A stretch of DNA of 5,303 bases, from positions 1 to 5,303 of the forward strand of contig JAEUNV010000215.1 of NCBI GenBank assembly GCA_016790385.1, given 5' to 3'. A program made the translations under genes and the position numbers. Below the pieces are notes generated by a model, which had not been told where the DNA came from, did not search any database, and saw nothing but the letters and a program-made list of their open reading frames with translations. Positions 1-5,303 of the stretch are shown one piece after another. Each line of letters opens with the position of its first letter. Positions within the stretch are counted from its first letter, which is position 1. The DNA is from Zoogloea sp. (lineage in GTDB: Bacteria; Pseudomonadota; Gammaproteobacteria; Burkholderiales; Rhodocyclaceae).

Positions 1-1233
1 CTGGCGATGGTGCTGGTGCTGGTGCTGCTGCCCGCCCTGGCGCCCCTGCTCGGCGGCAGTGACGCGCAGCCCGGCGGCGGCTTTACAGCCCTGGCTCTCA
101 CCGTCGGCCTGACCCTGGCAAAGGTTGCCGCCTTCATCGCCTTGATGCTGGTGGTAGGCGCCCGGGCCTTTCCGCGCCTGCTGTGGCTGGTGGCACGCAC
201 CGGCTCGCGGGAGCTTTTCACGCTGTGCGTGATCACGGCCTCGGTAGGGGTGGCCTACGCCTCGGCCGTGCTCTTTGACGTTTCGTTTGCCCTGGGCGCC
301 TTCTTTGCCGGGATGATGATGCGCGAATCGGAGTTCAGCCACCGCGCGGCCGAAGACTCCCTGCCCCTGCGGGACGCCTTTTCGGTGCTGTTTTTTGTTT
401 CGGTGGGCATGCTGTTCGACCCCCGCGTGCTGCTCGACGAACCCCTGAAGGTCATGGCGGTGGTCGGCATCATCCTGGTTGGCAAGACGGTGGCGGCGGT
501 GGGGCTGGTGCTGGCCTTCCGCTACCCCCTCAACACGGCCCTTACCGTGGGCGCCAGCCTTGCGCAGATCGGCGAATTCTCCTTCATCCTGGCCGGGCTG
601 GGCCTGAGCCTGGGGCTGCTCAGCCTTGAAGGGCAAAACCTGATCCTCGCCGGCGCGCTGATCTCCATCGCCCTCAACGCCCTGCTGTTTGCCGCCATCG
701 GGCCTGCCCAGAGCTGGGCCCGTGCCCGGTCTGCCTGGGCGCGCAAGCTCGACCTGCGCGACGACCCCCTGGCGGCGCTGCCCATGTCCACCGACCGCAA
801 ACTGCTATCCGATCAGGTTGTTCTGGTGGGCTATGGACGGGTTGGAAAGCACATTGCCACCACCCTCGACCGCTCCCGCATCCATTACGTGGTGGCCGAC
901 AGCAACCGCGAGGTGGTGGAAGCCCTGCGCAAGCGTGGCAAGGCCGCCGTTACCGGCGACGCCTCCGACCCCATCGTGCTGGTCCAGGCCCACATCACCA
1001 AGGCGGCCATGCTGGTGGTGACCACCCCCGACCCGGTAGCCAGCCGCAAGATGGTGGACATTGCGCGCAAGCTCAATCCAGGCATTGAGGCCGTCTTGCG
1101 CTCGGAAACCGAAGACGGCGCGACGCTGCTGCGCAAAGAGAAGATCGGCACCGTTTTTGTTGCCGAGCAGGAACTCGCCGACAGCATGGCCCGCCACGTG
1201 GCGGGGCGGCTGCTGCATCAGGCGGCAGGCTGA
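1..1233 (+). CDS. ybaL: YbaL/Kef-type monovalent cation:proton antiporter (CPA2 family), N-terminus cut off by window edge
   Basis: Inner-membrane cation/proton antiporter of the CPA2 family with a cytosolic nucleotide-binding regulatory domain. The reading frame is open from base 1, so the ATG at 7 is internal. 410 residues are visible; E. coli YbaL has about 560, so roughly 150 N-terminal residues are missing. Visible residues 1-235 are a run of hydrophobic membrane segments, including the family stretch LPLRDAFSVLFFVSVGMLFD (about 121-140) and SLAQIGEFSFILAGLGL (about 186-202). After a charged linker, a TrkA-N/RCK Rossmann domain begins with GYGRVG (277-282), followed by an acidic residue at the end of the second strand (VVAD, D300) and a GDA motif (319-321). 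The protein ends soon after this domain, as YbaL does. The order of domains and the LPLRDAF motif favour YbaL over KefB/KefC, but the transported ion is not determined by sequence. It converges on the minus-strand gene ending at 1385. Confidence 0.93.
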   Translation: MAMVLVLVLLPALAPLLGGSDAQPGGGFTALALTVGLTLAKVAAFIALMLVVGARAFPRLLWLVARTGSRELFTLCVITASVGVAYASAVLFDVSFALGAFFAGMMMRESEFSHRAAEDSLPLRDAFSVLFFVSVGMLFDPRVLLDEPLKVMAVVGIILVGKTVAAVGLVLAFRYPLNTALTVGASLAQIGEFSFILAGLGLSLGLLSLEGQNLILAGALISIALNALLFAAIGPAQSWARARSAWARKLDLRDDPLAALPMSTDRKLLSDQVVLVGYGRVGKHIATTLDRSRIHYVVADSNREVVEALRKRGKAAVTGDASDPIVLVQAHITKAAMLVVTTPDPVASRKMVDIARKLNPGIEAVLRSETEDGATLLRKEKIGTVFVAEQELADSMARHVAGRLLHQAAG

Positions 1234-1350
1234 AGACGCCGCCTGCCTGCCGCGATATCGAAAAGAGATCGGCTCGCGGGGGTTGTGCGCGCGATGCTGA
1301 TTCGAATGCTGTGGCATGAGTTGCGCCCCGTTGGCCCTACATGCTGACGG

Positions 1351-1378
1351 GCACCGACCAAAGAGGGGGCGTTGGTGC
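1351..1378. other. Weak hairpin between convergent genes
   Basis: GCACCGAC (1351-1358) can pair with GTTGGTGC (1371-1378): 8 bp with one G-T wobble and a 12-base loop. It lies between the antiporter stop at 1233 and the convergent nucleotidyltransferase stop at 1385. On the plus strand it is followed by TGCAATTTATT, which is not a proper T-run, so it is at best an imperfect terminator. The remaining 1234-1384 DNA shows no gene or other recognisable signal. Confidence 0.25.
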
Positions 1379-1384
1379 TGCAAT

Positions 1385-1957
1385 TTATTCGACCTCGGCG
1401 CGCTGGGCGAGGGCCACGGCATCACGTAGATTCAACATGAGCATGGCCTGGCCGCCGACATAGGCGCCAAGCGCAGACAGCGCTCGTTGTTCGATCTCAC
1501 TCGCGTTCGTGAGTCCCAGGCGAACCAGCATTGCGATGTCTTCCCGATCATTCTCGGCAAATCGGGCAATCTTGCTCACGGCCAAATCACACGGCGACAG
1601 CACGGCCACGCGAAACCATGCCAGCCCCAAATCGACCGGTATCGCGTCCTTCTGATAGTCCTCGTGCATAAGGGCAAACGTCGGGTTGTAATTGGTATCA
1701 AGATATACGAGCTGCGGTGTTCCATCCTCAAGCTCGATTTCGATCACCAGATCGTTCGGCAACAATATTCTGGCGCCAAACTCCGCATCAACATCGGTTG
1801 TCACACGCCCTGCCGTATAAAGGTGGACCGCCATGCCTCCTGCAAGAAAGACCCTGATCGGGACATTCAGCGCAAGGCGCGCTTCTAGGCGCTGAAAGAG
1901 CATCTTCAAGCCCTGCGCCAAGGCGGTACCGGTATGGAACCGGACACTCGCAACCAT
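1385..1957 (-). CDS. DUF6036/AbiEii-like nucleotidyltransferase, possible toxin
   Basis: A 190-residue protein with the signature of the minimal nucleotidyltransferase fold. It has a GG dyad at 40-41, then TTDVDAEF, whose D55-x-D57 pair would bind the catalytic metals. A later block, DLAVSKIARFAENDREDI (124-141), resembles the K...R..(N/K)D..D(I/V) helix seen in DUF6036 and AbiEii-type proteins. D109 (IPVDLGLAW) is a candidate third acidic residue. Relatives include toxins such as AbiEii and MenT, which transfer nucleotides to RNA or protein; the substrate here is unknown. The ATG at 1957 is chosen because it lies 3 bases after the upstream stop, which suggests translational coupling; its own ribosome site is poor. 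An alternative ATG at 1903 has a weak AGGG upstream and would keep the whole core. It is the last gene of the three-gene cluster and looks intact. A domesticated, non-toxic enzyme is the main alternative. Confidence 0.8.
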   Translation of the reverse strand: MVASVRFHTGTALAQGLKMLFQRLEARLALNVPIRVFLAGGMAVHLYTAGRVTTDVDAEFGARILLPNDLVIEIELEDGTPQLVYLDTNYNPTFALMHEDYQKDAIPVDLGLAWFRVAVLSPCDLAVSKIARFAENDREDIAMLVRLGLTNASEIEQRALSALGAYVGGQAMLMLNLRDAVALAQRAEVE

Positions 1958-1960
1958 GGC

Positions 1961-2251
1961 TCAGGCGCTATCGCGCAAGGCAGCATTCAAGAGATCTCTC
2001 CAGCGAGGCAGACTCGTTATCCAACCCTTTCGCACGACGTCCTCCGCCGACAGGCGCTGGTGAGGATGCTGCCGAAAATAGAGCTCGCTAGCCGTCATCA
2101 AGTCCCTCGAGCTACGAGGGTGGCGCGCACGAACAAGCAAGGCAGCCACCCGAAAGACATTCGCTTCGCGCTGATCCTGCGCGCCATCCCCGCCCTTCGT
2201 TACCACCCCAACCCGACCCAGCAAGGCCGCCTCCAGCATGCGTGCCGACAT
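1961..2251 (-). CDS. Unrecognised 96-residue protein, candidate partner of the nucleotidyltransferase
   Basis: I do not recognise this family. The 96-residue product is rich in arginine and leucine and has no membrane segment or signal peptide. It contains an alanine/leucine-rich stretch, NVFRVAALLVRARHP (about 31-45), and a C-terminal half, SELYFRQHPHQRLSAEDVV (55-73) then GWITSLPRWRDLLNAALRD, that looks helical. The frame is open further upstream to an ATG at 2338, but that start would overlap the DUF29 gene. The ATG at 2251 has a strong GAGGAG 7 bases upstream and is clearly preferred. Its TGA stop is 3 bases before the nucleotidyltransferase ATG, and its start is 32 bases after the DUF29 stop. 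That spacing is typical of an antitoxin-then-toxin pair, so an antitoxin role is a reasonable but unproven inference. It could also be an adaptor or second subunit. Confidence 0.68.
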   Translation of the reverse strand: MSARMLEAALLGRVGVVTKGGDGAQDQREANVFRVAALLVRARHPRSSRDLMTASELYFRQHPHQRLSAEDVVRKGWITSLPRWRDLLNAALRDSA

Positions 2252-2258
2252 CACCGCG

Positions 2259-2264
2259 CTCCTC
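2259..2264 (-). promoter_or_regulatory. Ribosome binding site of the 96-residue protein gene
   Basis: GAGGAG on the minus strand, 7 bases before the ATG at 2251. It decides the start of this gene against the longer frame from 2338, and it sits inside the 32-base gap after the DUF29 stop. Confidence 0.75.
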
Positions 2265-2283
2265 AGTCTCCGATTCCAAAGCC

Positions 2284-2715
2284 CTATTCGGGAAGCCAGG
2301 CTTCGTTCAGAACTTCGTCGTGTATCGCCCACGGGCACTCGTCTGGAAAGCAGTCCAGCCCCGTTTCGCTAACCGCTTGTGCAACAGCACGCGCCCAAAC
2401 CATGTCCAGCCAGCGCGGCTCTTGAAGCTTCGGAACCAGACTTGGAGACTCATCCAAGGCATAGCTGATTTCCTTCCGCTGCGCCTTGATAGTCTTTTCC
2501 CAACTCGCGCCTCGACGGTCTATCTGGTACTGCCACTTAAGCAGATGCGCCATCAACACCGCCAGTCGACTGGCCAACTCACGCTGCTCGCTCTTGCCCA
2601 CGTCTTCGATCTCCCCGGCAATATGCTCGATATCGAGCAGATCAAAACGACCAGCACGAAGCAAGCGCGCTTGCTCATTTGCCCAGGCGTTGATGTCTTT
2701 CTCGTAGGTCTGCAT
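2284..2715 (-). CDS. DUF29 family protein
   Basis: A complete 143-residue DUF29 protein; family members are usually about 140-150 residues. Family-typical blocks are visible in order. N-terminal YEKDINAWANEQARLLRAG (4-22) is followed by FDLLDIEHIAGEIEDVGKSE (24-43), the helix RLAVLMAHLLKWQYQ (50-64), SWEKTIKAQRKEI (71-83), and the C-terminal ETGLDCFPDECPW (117-129). The family is small, soluble, mostly helical and of unknown function, and common in cyanobacteria and proteobacteria, often in accessory DNA. The ATG at 2715 has AAGGAG 7 bases upstream, so the start is firm. It is the first gene of the minus-strand cluster, 127 bases downstream of pgi. No key block appears to be missing. Its biochemical role, and whether it works with the two genes behind it, cannot be judged from sequence. 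Confidence 0.92.
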   Translation of the reverse strand: MQTYEKDINAWANEQARLLRAGRFDLLDIEHIAGEIEDVGKSEQRELASRLAVLMAHLLKWQYQIDRRGASWEKTIKAQRKEISYALDESPSLVPKLQEPRWLDMVWARAVAQAVSETGLDCFPDECPWAIHDEVLNEAWLPE

Positions 2716-2722
2716 GACTAAG

Positions 2723-2728
2723 CTCCTT
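2723..2728 (-). promoter_or_regulatory. Ribosome binding site of the DUF29 gene
   Basis: AAGGAG on the minus strand with 7 bases to the ATG at 2715, a near-ideal Shine-Dalgarno. No convincing -35/-10 pair was found in 2716-2842, so the cluster's promoter is unassigned and read-through from pgi is possible. Confidence 0.75.
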
Positions 2729-2805
2729 GCTATTCAAGCTCTTGGAGCATGGTAGCACCGCTCCATCCGGTGGGCAGCGCCGGTCCATTTTTGTAGGGGT
2801 GGAGA

Positions 2806-2835
2806 CCGTGGGGTCGAATTTATTGGACCCCACGG
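2806..2835. repeat. Perfect 10-bp palindrome with 10-base loop after pgi
   Basis: CCGTGGGGTC (2806-2815) and GACCCCACGG (2826-2835) are exact reverse complements around the loop GAATTTATTG. The right arm begins 7 bases past the pgi stop in the direction of pgi transcription. On that strand the stem is followed by TCTCCACCCC rather than a T-run, so it is not a canonical intrinsic terminator, though it could still stall transcription or protect the mRNA 3' end. The GGGGTC...GACCCC arms around an AT-rich loop resemble REP-type elements associated with RAYT (Y1) transposases. That resemblance is from memory and not proven. Confidence 0.7.
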
Positions 2836-2842
2836 GCTTGGG

Positions 2843-4492
2843 TCAGAAATCGCCGTTTTCCCGGCACCACGCGATGAGCTGGCGGGTGGATTGATCCAGC
2901 CCCACGGTATCTCCCTCGCCTTGCAGCGCCGGCAGCAGGCGGCCGGCCAGCTGCTTGCCCAGCTCCACACCCCATTGGTCGAAGGAATTGATGCCCCACA
3001 CCACGCCTTGCACAAACACCTTGTGCTCGTAAAGCGCCAGCAGCATGCCCAGATGGAAAGGGTCGAGCCGCGGCAGGATGATGGTGGTGGAAGGCTGGTT
3101 GCCCGCAAACACCTTGTGGGGCAGCAACGCCGCAATCTGATCGGCGGCAAAACCGGCCGCCTCCAGCTCGGCCCGGGCTTCGGCCTCCGTCTTGCCAAAG
3201 GCCAGCGCCGCGCTCTGGGCCAGAAAGTTGGCCATCAGCGGGGCCTGATGCCCCGGTAGCGGAAAGTCGCTCTGGGCGCTGGCGATGAAATCGCTGGGCA
3301 CCAGCCAGCCCCCCTGATGGAGCAACTGGAAGAACGCATGCTGGCCGTTGGAGCCGATCTCACCCCACACAATGGGGTTGGCCTGACAGGTCAGCGGCTG
3401 CCCGTCGCGCCCCACCGTCTTGCCGTTTGACTCCATCTCGAGCTGCTGGAGAAACGACGGCAGAAAACGCAGGGATTCGTTATAGGGCAGCACCGCGCTG
3501 GTGGACGCCCCCAGGAAGTTGGTGTTCCACACCCCAATCAGGGCCATCAACACCGGCAGGTTTTTGTCGAAGGGCGCCTCGCAAAAATGGGTGTCCATGG
3601 CCTGCGCCCCGGCCAGCAGGCGCTCAAAACCGTTCATCCCAATGGCCAACGCAATCGGCAGGCCCACCGCCGACCACAGGGAGTAGCGCCCCCCCACCCC
3701 AACCCACCTGCGAAACACATTGGCTTCGGGCAGGCCGAAAGTTGCCGCACGCCCCACATCCGACGTGACCGCCACAAAATGCAGGGGCAGCGCCCACGCC
3801 CAGTCCTCGCCCGCCGCCGCAACCAGCCAGGCCCGCGCCGTGTGGGCATTGAGCATGGTCTCCTGGGTGCTGAAGGTTTTGCTCGCCACCACAAACAGCG
3901 TGGAACGCGGGTCGAGGGAATCGAGCAGCTTGGCCAGATGGGCACTATCCACATTCGACACAAAATGCATGCGCATGCCCGAGCGCTGGTAAGCCGACAG
4001 GGTGCGCACCACCATCTTGGGCCCCAGATCCGAACCGCCAATCCCGATGTTCACCACATCGCGAATCGCCTCGCCCGAAAACCCCCGCCACAAACCGCCC
4101 CGCACCCGCTCGGAAAACGTGCGCATCTGAGCACGCACCGCGCGCACCTCGGGCATCACATCCCAATCGGCCGACGGAAAGGCGCCCAGCTTGAGATAGC
4201 GCAGCGCCGGATGCATCACCGCCCGCTTTTCACTGAAATTGATCTTGTCGCCCGCAAACAAACGCGCCCGCCAATCGCTCAACCGGGCCGTCTCGGCCAG
4301 ATCCACCAAAAGGCGCAAGGTGGTGTCGTCGATGCGCTGCTTAGAAAAATCCACCAGCATGCCGCCCAGCTCAAGCGAGAAACGCTCGAAACGCTGGGGG
4401 TCGGACGCAAACAGGTCGCGCAGATGCGCGCTCGAAAAATGCGCCTGGTGCGCAACGAGCGCTTTCCAGGCGGGGGCATTGGTATTGGGCAT
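2843..4492 (-). CDS. pgi: Glucose-6-phosphate isomerase
   Basis: Cytosolic enzyme that interconverts glucose-6-phosphate and fructose-6-phosphate in glycolysis and gluconeogenesis. Numbering from the ATG at 4492, the 549-residue product has the same length as E. coli Pgi. The first SIS domain carries VVNIGIGGSDLGP (146-158) and SKTFSTQET (204-212). Signature 1 is GVGGRYSLWSAVGL (265-278) and signature 2 is GINSFDQWGVELGK (500-513). Likely catalytic residues are E354 (MESNGK), H385 (NGQHAF) and K513, each one position from the E. coli residues. A GTG at 4507 would add five residues, but no ribosome site precedes it. The ATG has only a weak GGA about 10 bases upstream, so the start rests on length and alignment. 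It lies 52 bases after the ugd stop on the same strand and is probably cotranscribed with ugd. No frameshift or missing motif is seen. Confidence 0.97.
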   Translation of the reverse strand: MPNTNAPAWKALVAHQAHFSSAHLRDLFASDPQRFERFSLELGGMLVDFSKQRIDDTTLRLLVDLAETARLSDWRARLFAGDKINFSEKRAVMHPALRYLKLGAFPSADWDVMPEVRAVRAQMRTFSERVRGGLWRGFSGEAIRDVVNIGIGGSDLGPKMVVRTLSAYQRSGMRMHFVSNVDSAHLAKLLDSLDPRSTLFVVASKTFSTQETMLNAHTARAWLVAAAGEDWAWALPLHFVAVTSDVGRAATFGLPEANVFRRWVGVGGRYSLWSAVGLPIALAIGMNGFERLLAGAQAMDTHFCEAPFDKNLPVLMALIGVWNTNFLGASTSAVLPYNESLRFLPSFLQQLEMESNGKTVGRDGQPLTCQANPIVWGEIGSNGQHAFFQLLHQGGWLVPSDFIASAQSDFPLPGHQAPLMANFLAQSAALAFGKTEAEARAELEAAGFAADQIAALLPHKVFAGNQPSTTIILPRLDPFHLGMLLALYEHKVFVQGVVWGINSFDQWGVELGKQLAGRLLPALQGEGDTVGLDQSTRQLIAWCRENGDF

Positions 4493-4544
4493 ACCGATCA
4501 GTTCCACATAGTCAAATCACATCAAAAGCGATGGCCGGGCACCA

Positions 4545-5303
4545 TCAATCACTGCCAAACAGATCCCGCGTATAAACCTTGTCACCCACATCATCCAGGG
4601 CCGGGGTGCGACGATTAGCAATGATCACGTCCGACTGCGCCTTGAAGGCATCCAGATCATTCACCACGCGCGAATTGAAAAAATCGGCCTGCTTCAACAC
4701 GGGTTCGTAAACAATCACCTCGATACCCTTGGCCTTGATGCGCTTCATGATCCCCTGAATGCTCGACGCCCGGAAATTGTCCGACCCGGCCTTCATGATC
4801 AGCCGGTAAATACCCACAACCTTGGGCCTGCGGCGAATGATCTCGTCGGCAATGAAATCCTTGCGCGTCGTGTTGGACTCGACAATCGCGTGGATGAGAT
4901 TTTGGGGAATCTCCCGGTAATTGGCCAGCAACTGCTTGGTGTCTTTGGGCAGGCAATAGCCGCCATAACCAAAGCTCGGGTTGTTGTAGTGGCTGCCGAT
5001 ACGCGGGTCCAAACACACGCCGTCAATGATCTGGCGGGTATCCAGCCCATGGGTGGCCGCATAGGTATCCAGCTCGTTGAAATAGGCCACCCGCATCGCC
5101 AGGAAGGTATTGGCAAACAGTTTGATGGCCTCGGCCTCGGTGCTGTTGGTGAGCAGCACCGACACATCCTGCTTGATGGCCCCCTGGCGCAGCAGATCGG
5201 CAAACATCTGCGCCCGCGCTGACTGTTCGCCCACGATGATGCGGGAAGGGTGAAGATTGTCGTAAAGCGCCCGGCCTTCCCGCAGAAACTCCGGCGAGAA
5301 AAT
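4545..5303 (-). CDS. ugd: UDP-glucose 6-dehydrogenase, N-terminus beyond the window edge
   Basis: Oxidises UDP-glucose to UDP-glucuronate in two NAD-dependent steps, supplying precursor for capsule, exopolysaccharide or modified lipid A. The frame is open to base 5303, so an apparent start at 5234 is an internal GTG valine. 252 residues are visible of about 388 in E. coli Ugd, so about 136 N-terminal residues, including the NAD-binding Rossmann domain, lie outside. The visible part opens with FSPEFLREG, whose glutamate is part of the active site. It continues with [20 protein letters not shown] (central dimerisation helix with the conserved lysine) and [19 protein letters not shown], whose catalytic cysteine is encoded at 4953-4955. 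The C-terminal UDP-binding domain includes [20 protein letters not shown], and the protein ends DLFGSD exactly as in E. coli. It is the short E. coli-type enzyme. It is followed by pgi on the same strand. Confidence 0.96.
   Translation of the reverse strand: MFSPEFLREGRALYDNLHPSRIIVGEQSARAQMFADLLRQGAIKQDVSVLLTNSTEAEAIKLFANTFLAMRVAYFNELDTYAATHGLDTRQIIDGVCLDPRIGSHYNNPSFGYGGYCLPKDTKQLLANYREIPQNLIHAIVESNTTRKDFIADEIIRRRPKVVGIYRLIMKAGSDNFRASSIQGIMKRIKAKGIEVIVYEPVLKQADFFNSRVVNDLDAFKAQSDVIIANRRTPALDDVGDKVYTRDLFGSD

Noticed and set aside
805..1425. Minus-strand 206-codon frame opposite the antiporter
   Set aside because: It overlaps the well-supported TrkA-N domain of the antiporter and has low-complexity His/Gly/Gln content without a recognisable fold.
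2252..2338. Longer start at 2338 for the 96-residue protein
   Set aside because: It would overlap the end of the DUF29 gene by more than 50 bases, whereas the ATG at 2251 has a GAGGAG at ideal spacing.
1934..2721. Overlapping plus-strand frames of 163 and 159 codons opposite the three-gene cluster
   Set aside because: The minus-strand frames have a recognised DUF29 family member, strong ribosome sites and operon spacing. The plus-strand products show no family features.
2744..2764. Small inverted repeat GGAGC/GCTCC in the DUF29 leader
   Set aside because: A 5-bp stem around an 11-base loop is common by chance, and no operator or riboswitch pattern accompanies it.
2785..2815. Possible minus-strand promoter for the cluster (TTCGAC, 17-base spacer, TACAAA; the hexamers span about 2795-2818)
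   Set aside because: The -35 hexamer matches the sigma-70 consensus poorly and it lies within the palindrome, so the evidence is not enough to annotate it.
4524..4546. Hairpin between ugd and pgi (GATGG/CCATC stem, 7-base loop) with a TTTT a few bases downstream on the minus strand
   Set aside because: The stem is only 5 bp, overlaps the ugd stop codon, and the T-run is four bases and offset, so it is too weak to call a terminator.
3587..4618. Long plus-strand frame (343 codons) opposite pgi
   Set aside because: It is antisense to a gene with complete Pgi motifs. The product is rich in His, Arg, Pro and Gln with no domain, as expected for a shadow of GC-rich coding DNA.
1..5303. CRISPR arrays, tRNA or rRNA genes, insertion sequence transposases
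   Set aside because: No spaced direct repeats, cloverleaf-like sequence, rRNA core sequence or transposase frame was seen on either strand.

Overview
The window looks like chromosomal DNA from a GC-rich proteobacterium, probably a betaproteobacterium and possibly of the Rhodocyclales group. This is an inference from three housekeeping genes whose products match the E. coli-type proteins closely (YbaL-like antiporter, 549-residue Pgi, Ugd ending in the same residues as E. coli Ugd) but use GC-rich codons. No rRNA, tRNA or other taxonomic marker is present, so the assignment is tentative.

Layout, left to right. (1) 1-1233, plus strand: the C-terminal three quarters of a YbaL/Kef-type cation:proton antiporter, running in from the left edge. 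(2) 1234-1384: a short convergent intergenic stretch with one weak hairpin. (3) 1385-2715, minus strand: a compact three-gene accessory cluster. In transcription order it encodes a DUF29 protein (2284-2715), an unrecognised 96-residue protein (1961-2251) and a DUF6036/AbiEii-like nucleotidyltransferase (1385-1957), with gaps of 32 and 3 bases. (4) 2716-2842: intergenic DNA holding the cluster's leader and a perfect 10-bp palindrome just past the pgi stop. (5) 2843-4492, minus strand: pgi, complete. (6) 4545-5303, minus strand: the C-terminal two thirds of ugd, running off the right edge.

ugd and pgi are co-directional and closely spaced. Both act on sugar-phosphate and nucleotide-sugar supply: Pgi links fructose-6-P and glucose-6-P, and Ugd oxidises UDP-glucose to UDP-glucuronate. 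They may be part of a locus feeding exopolysaccharide or lipopolysaccharide synthesis. The antiporter converges on them from the other side.

The three-gene cluster between them is the part worth attention. It is visibly less GC-rich than its flanks and contains a nucleotidyltransferase of the kind found in toxin-antitoxin systems. Its two last genes have the tight bicistronic spacing typical of such systems. Whether it is a toxin-antitoxin or defence module cannot be shown from sequence alone.
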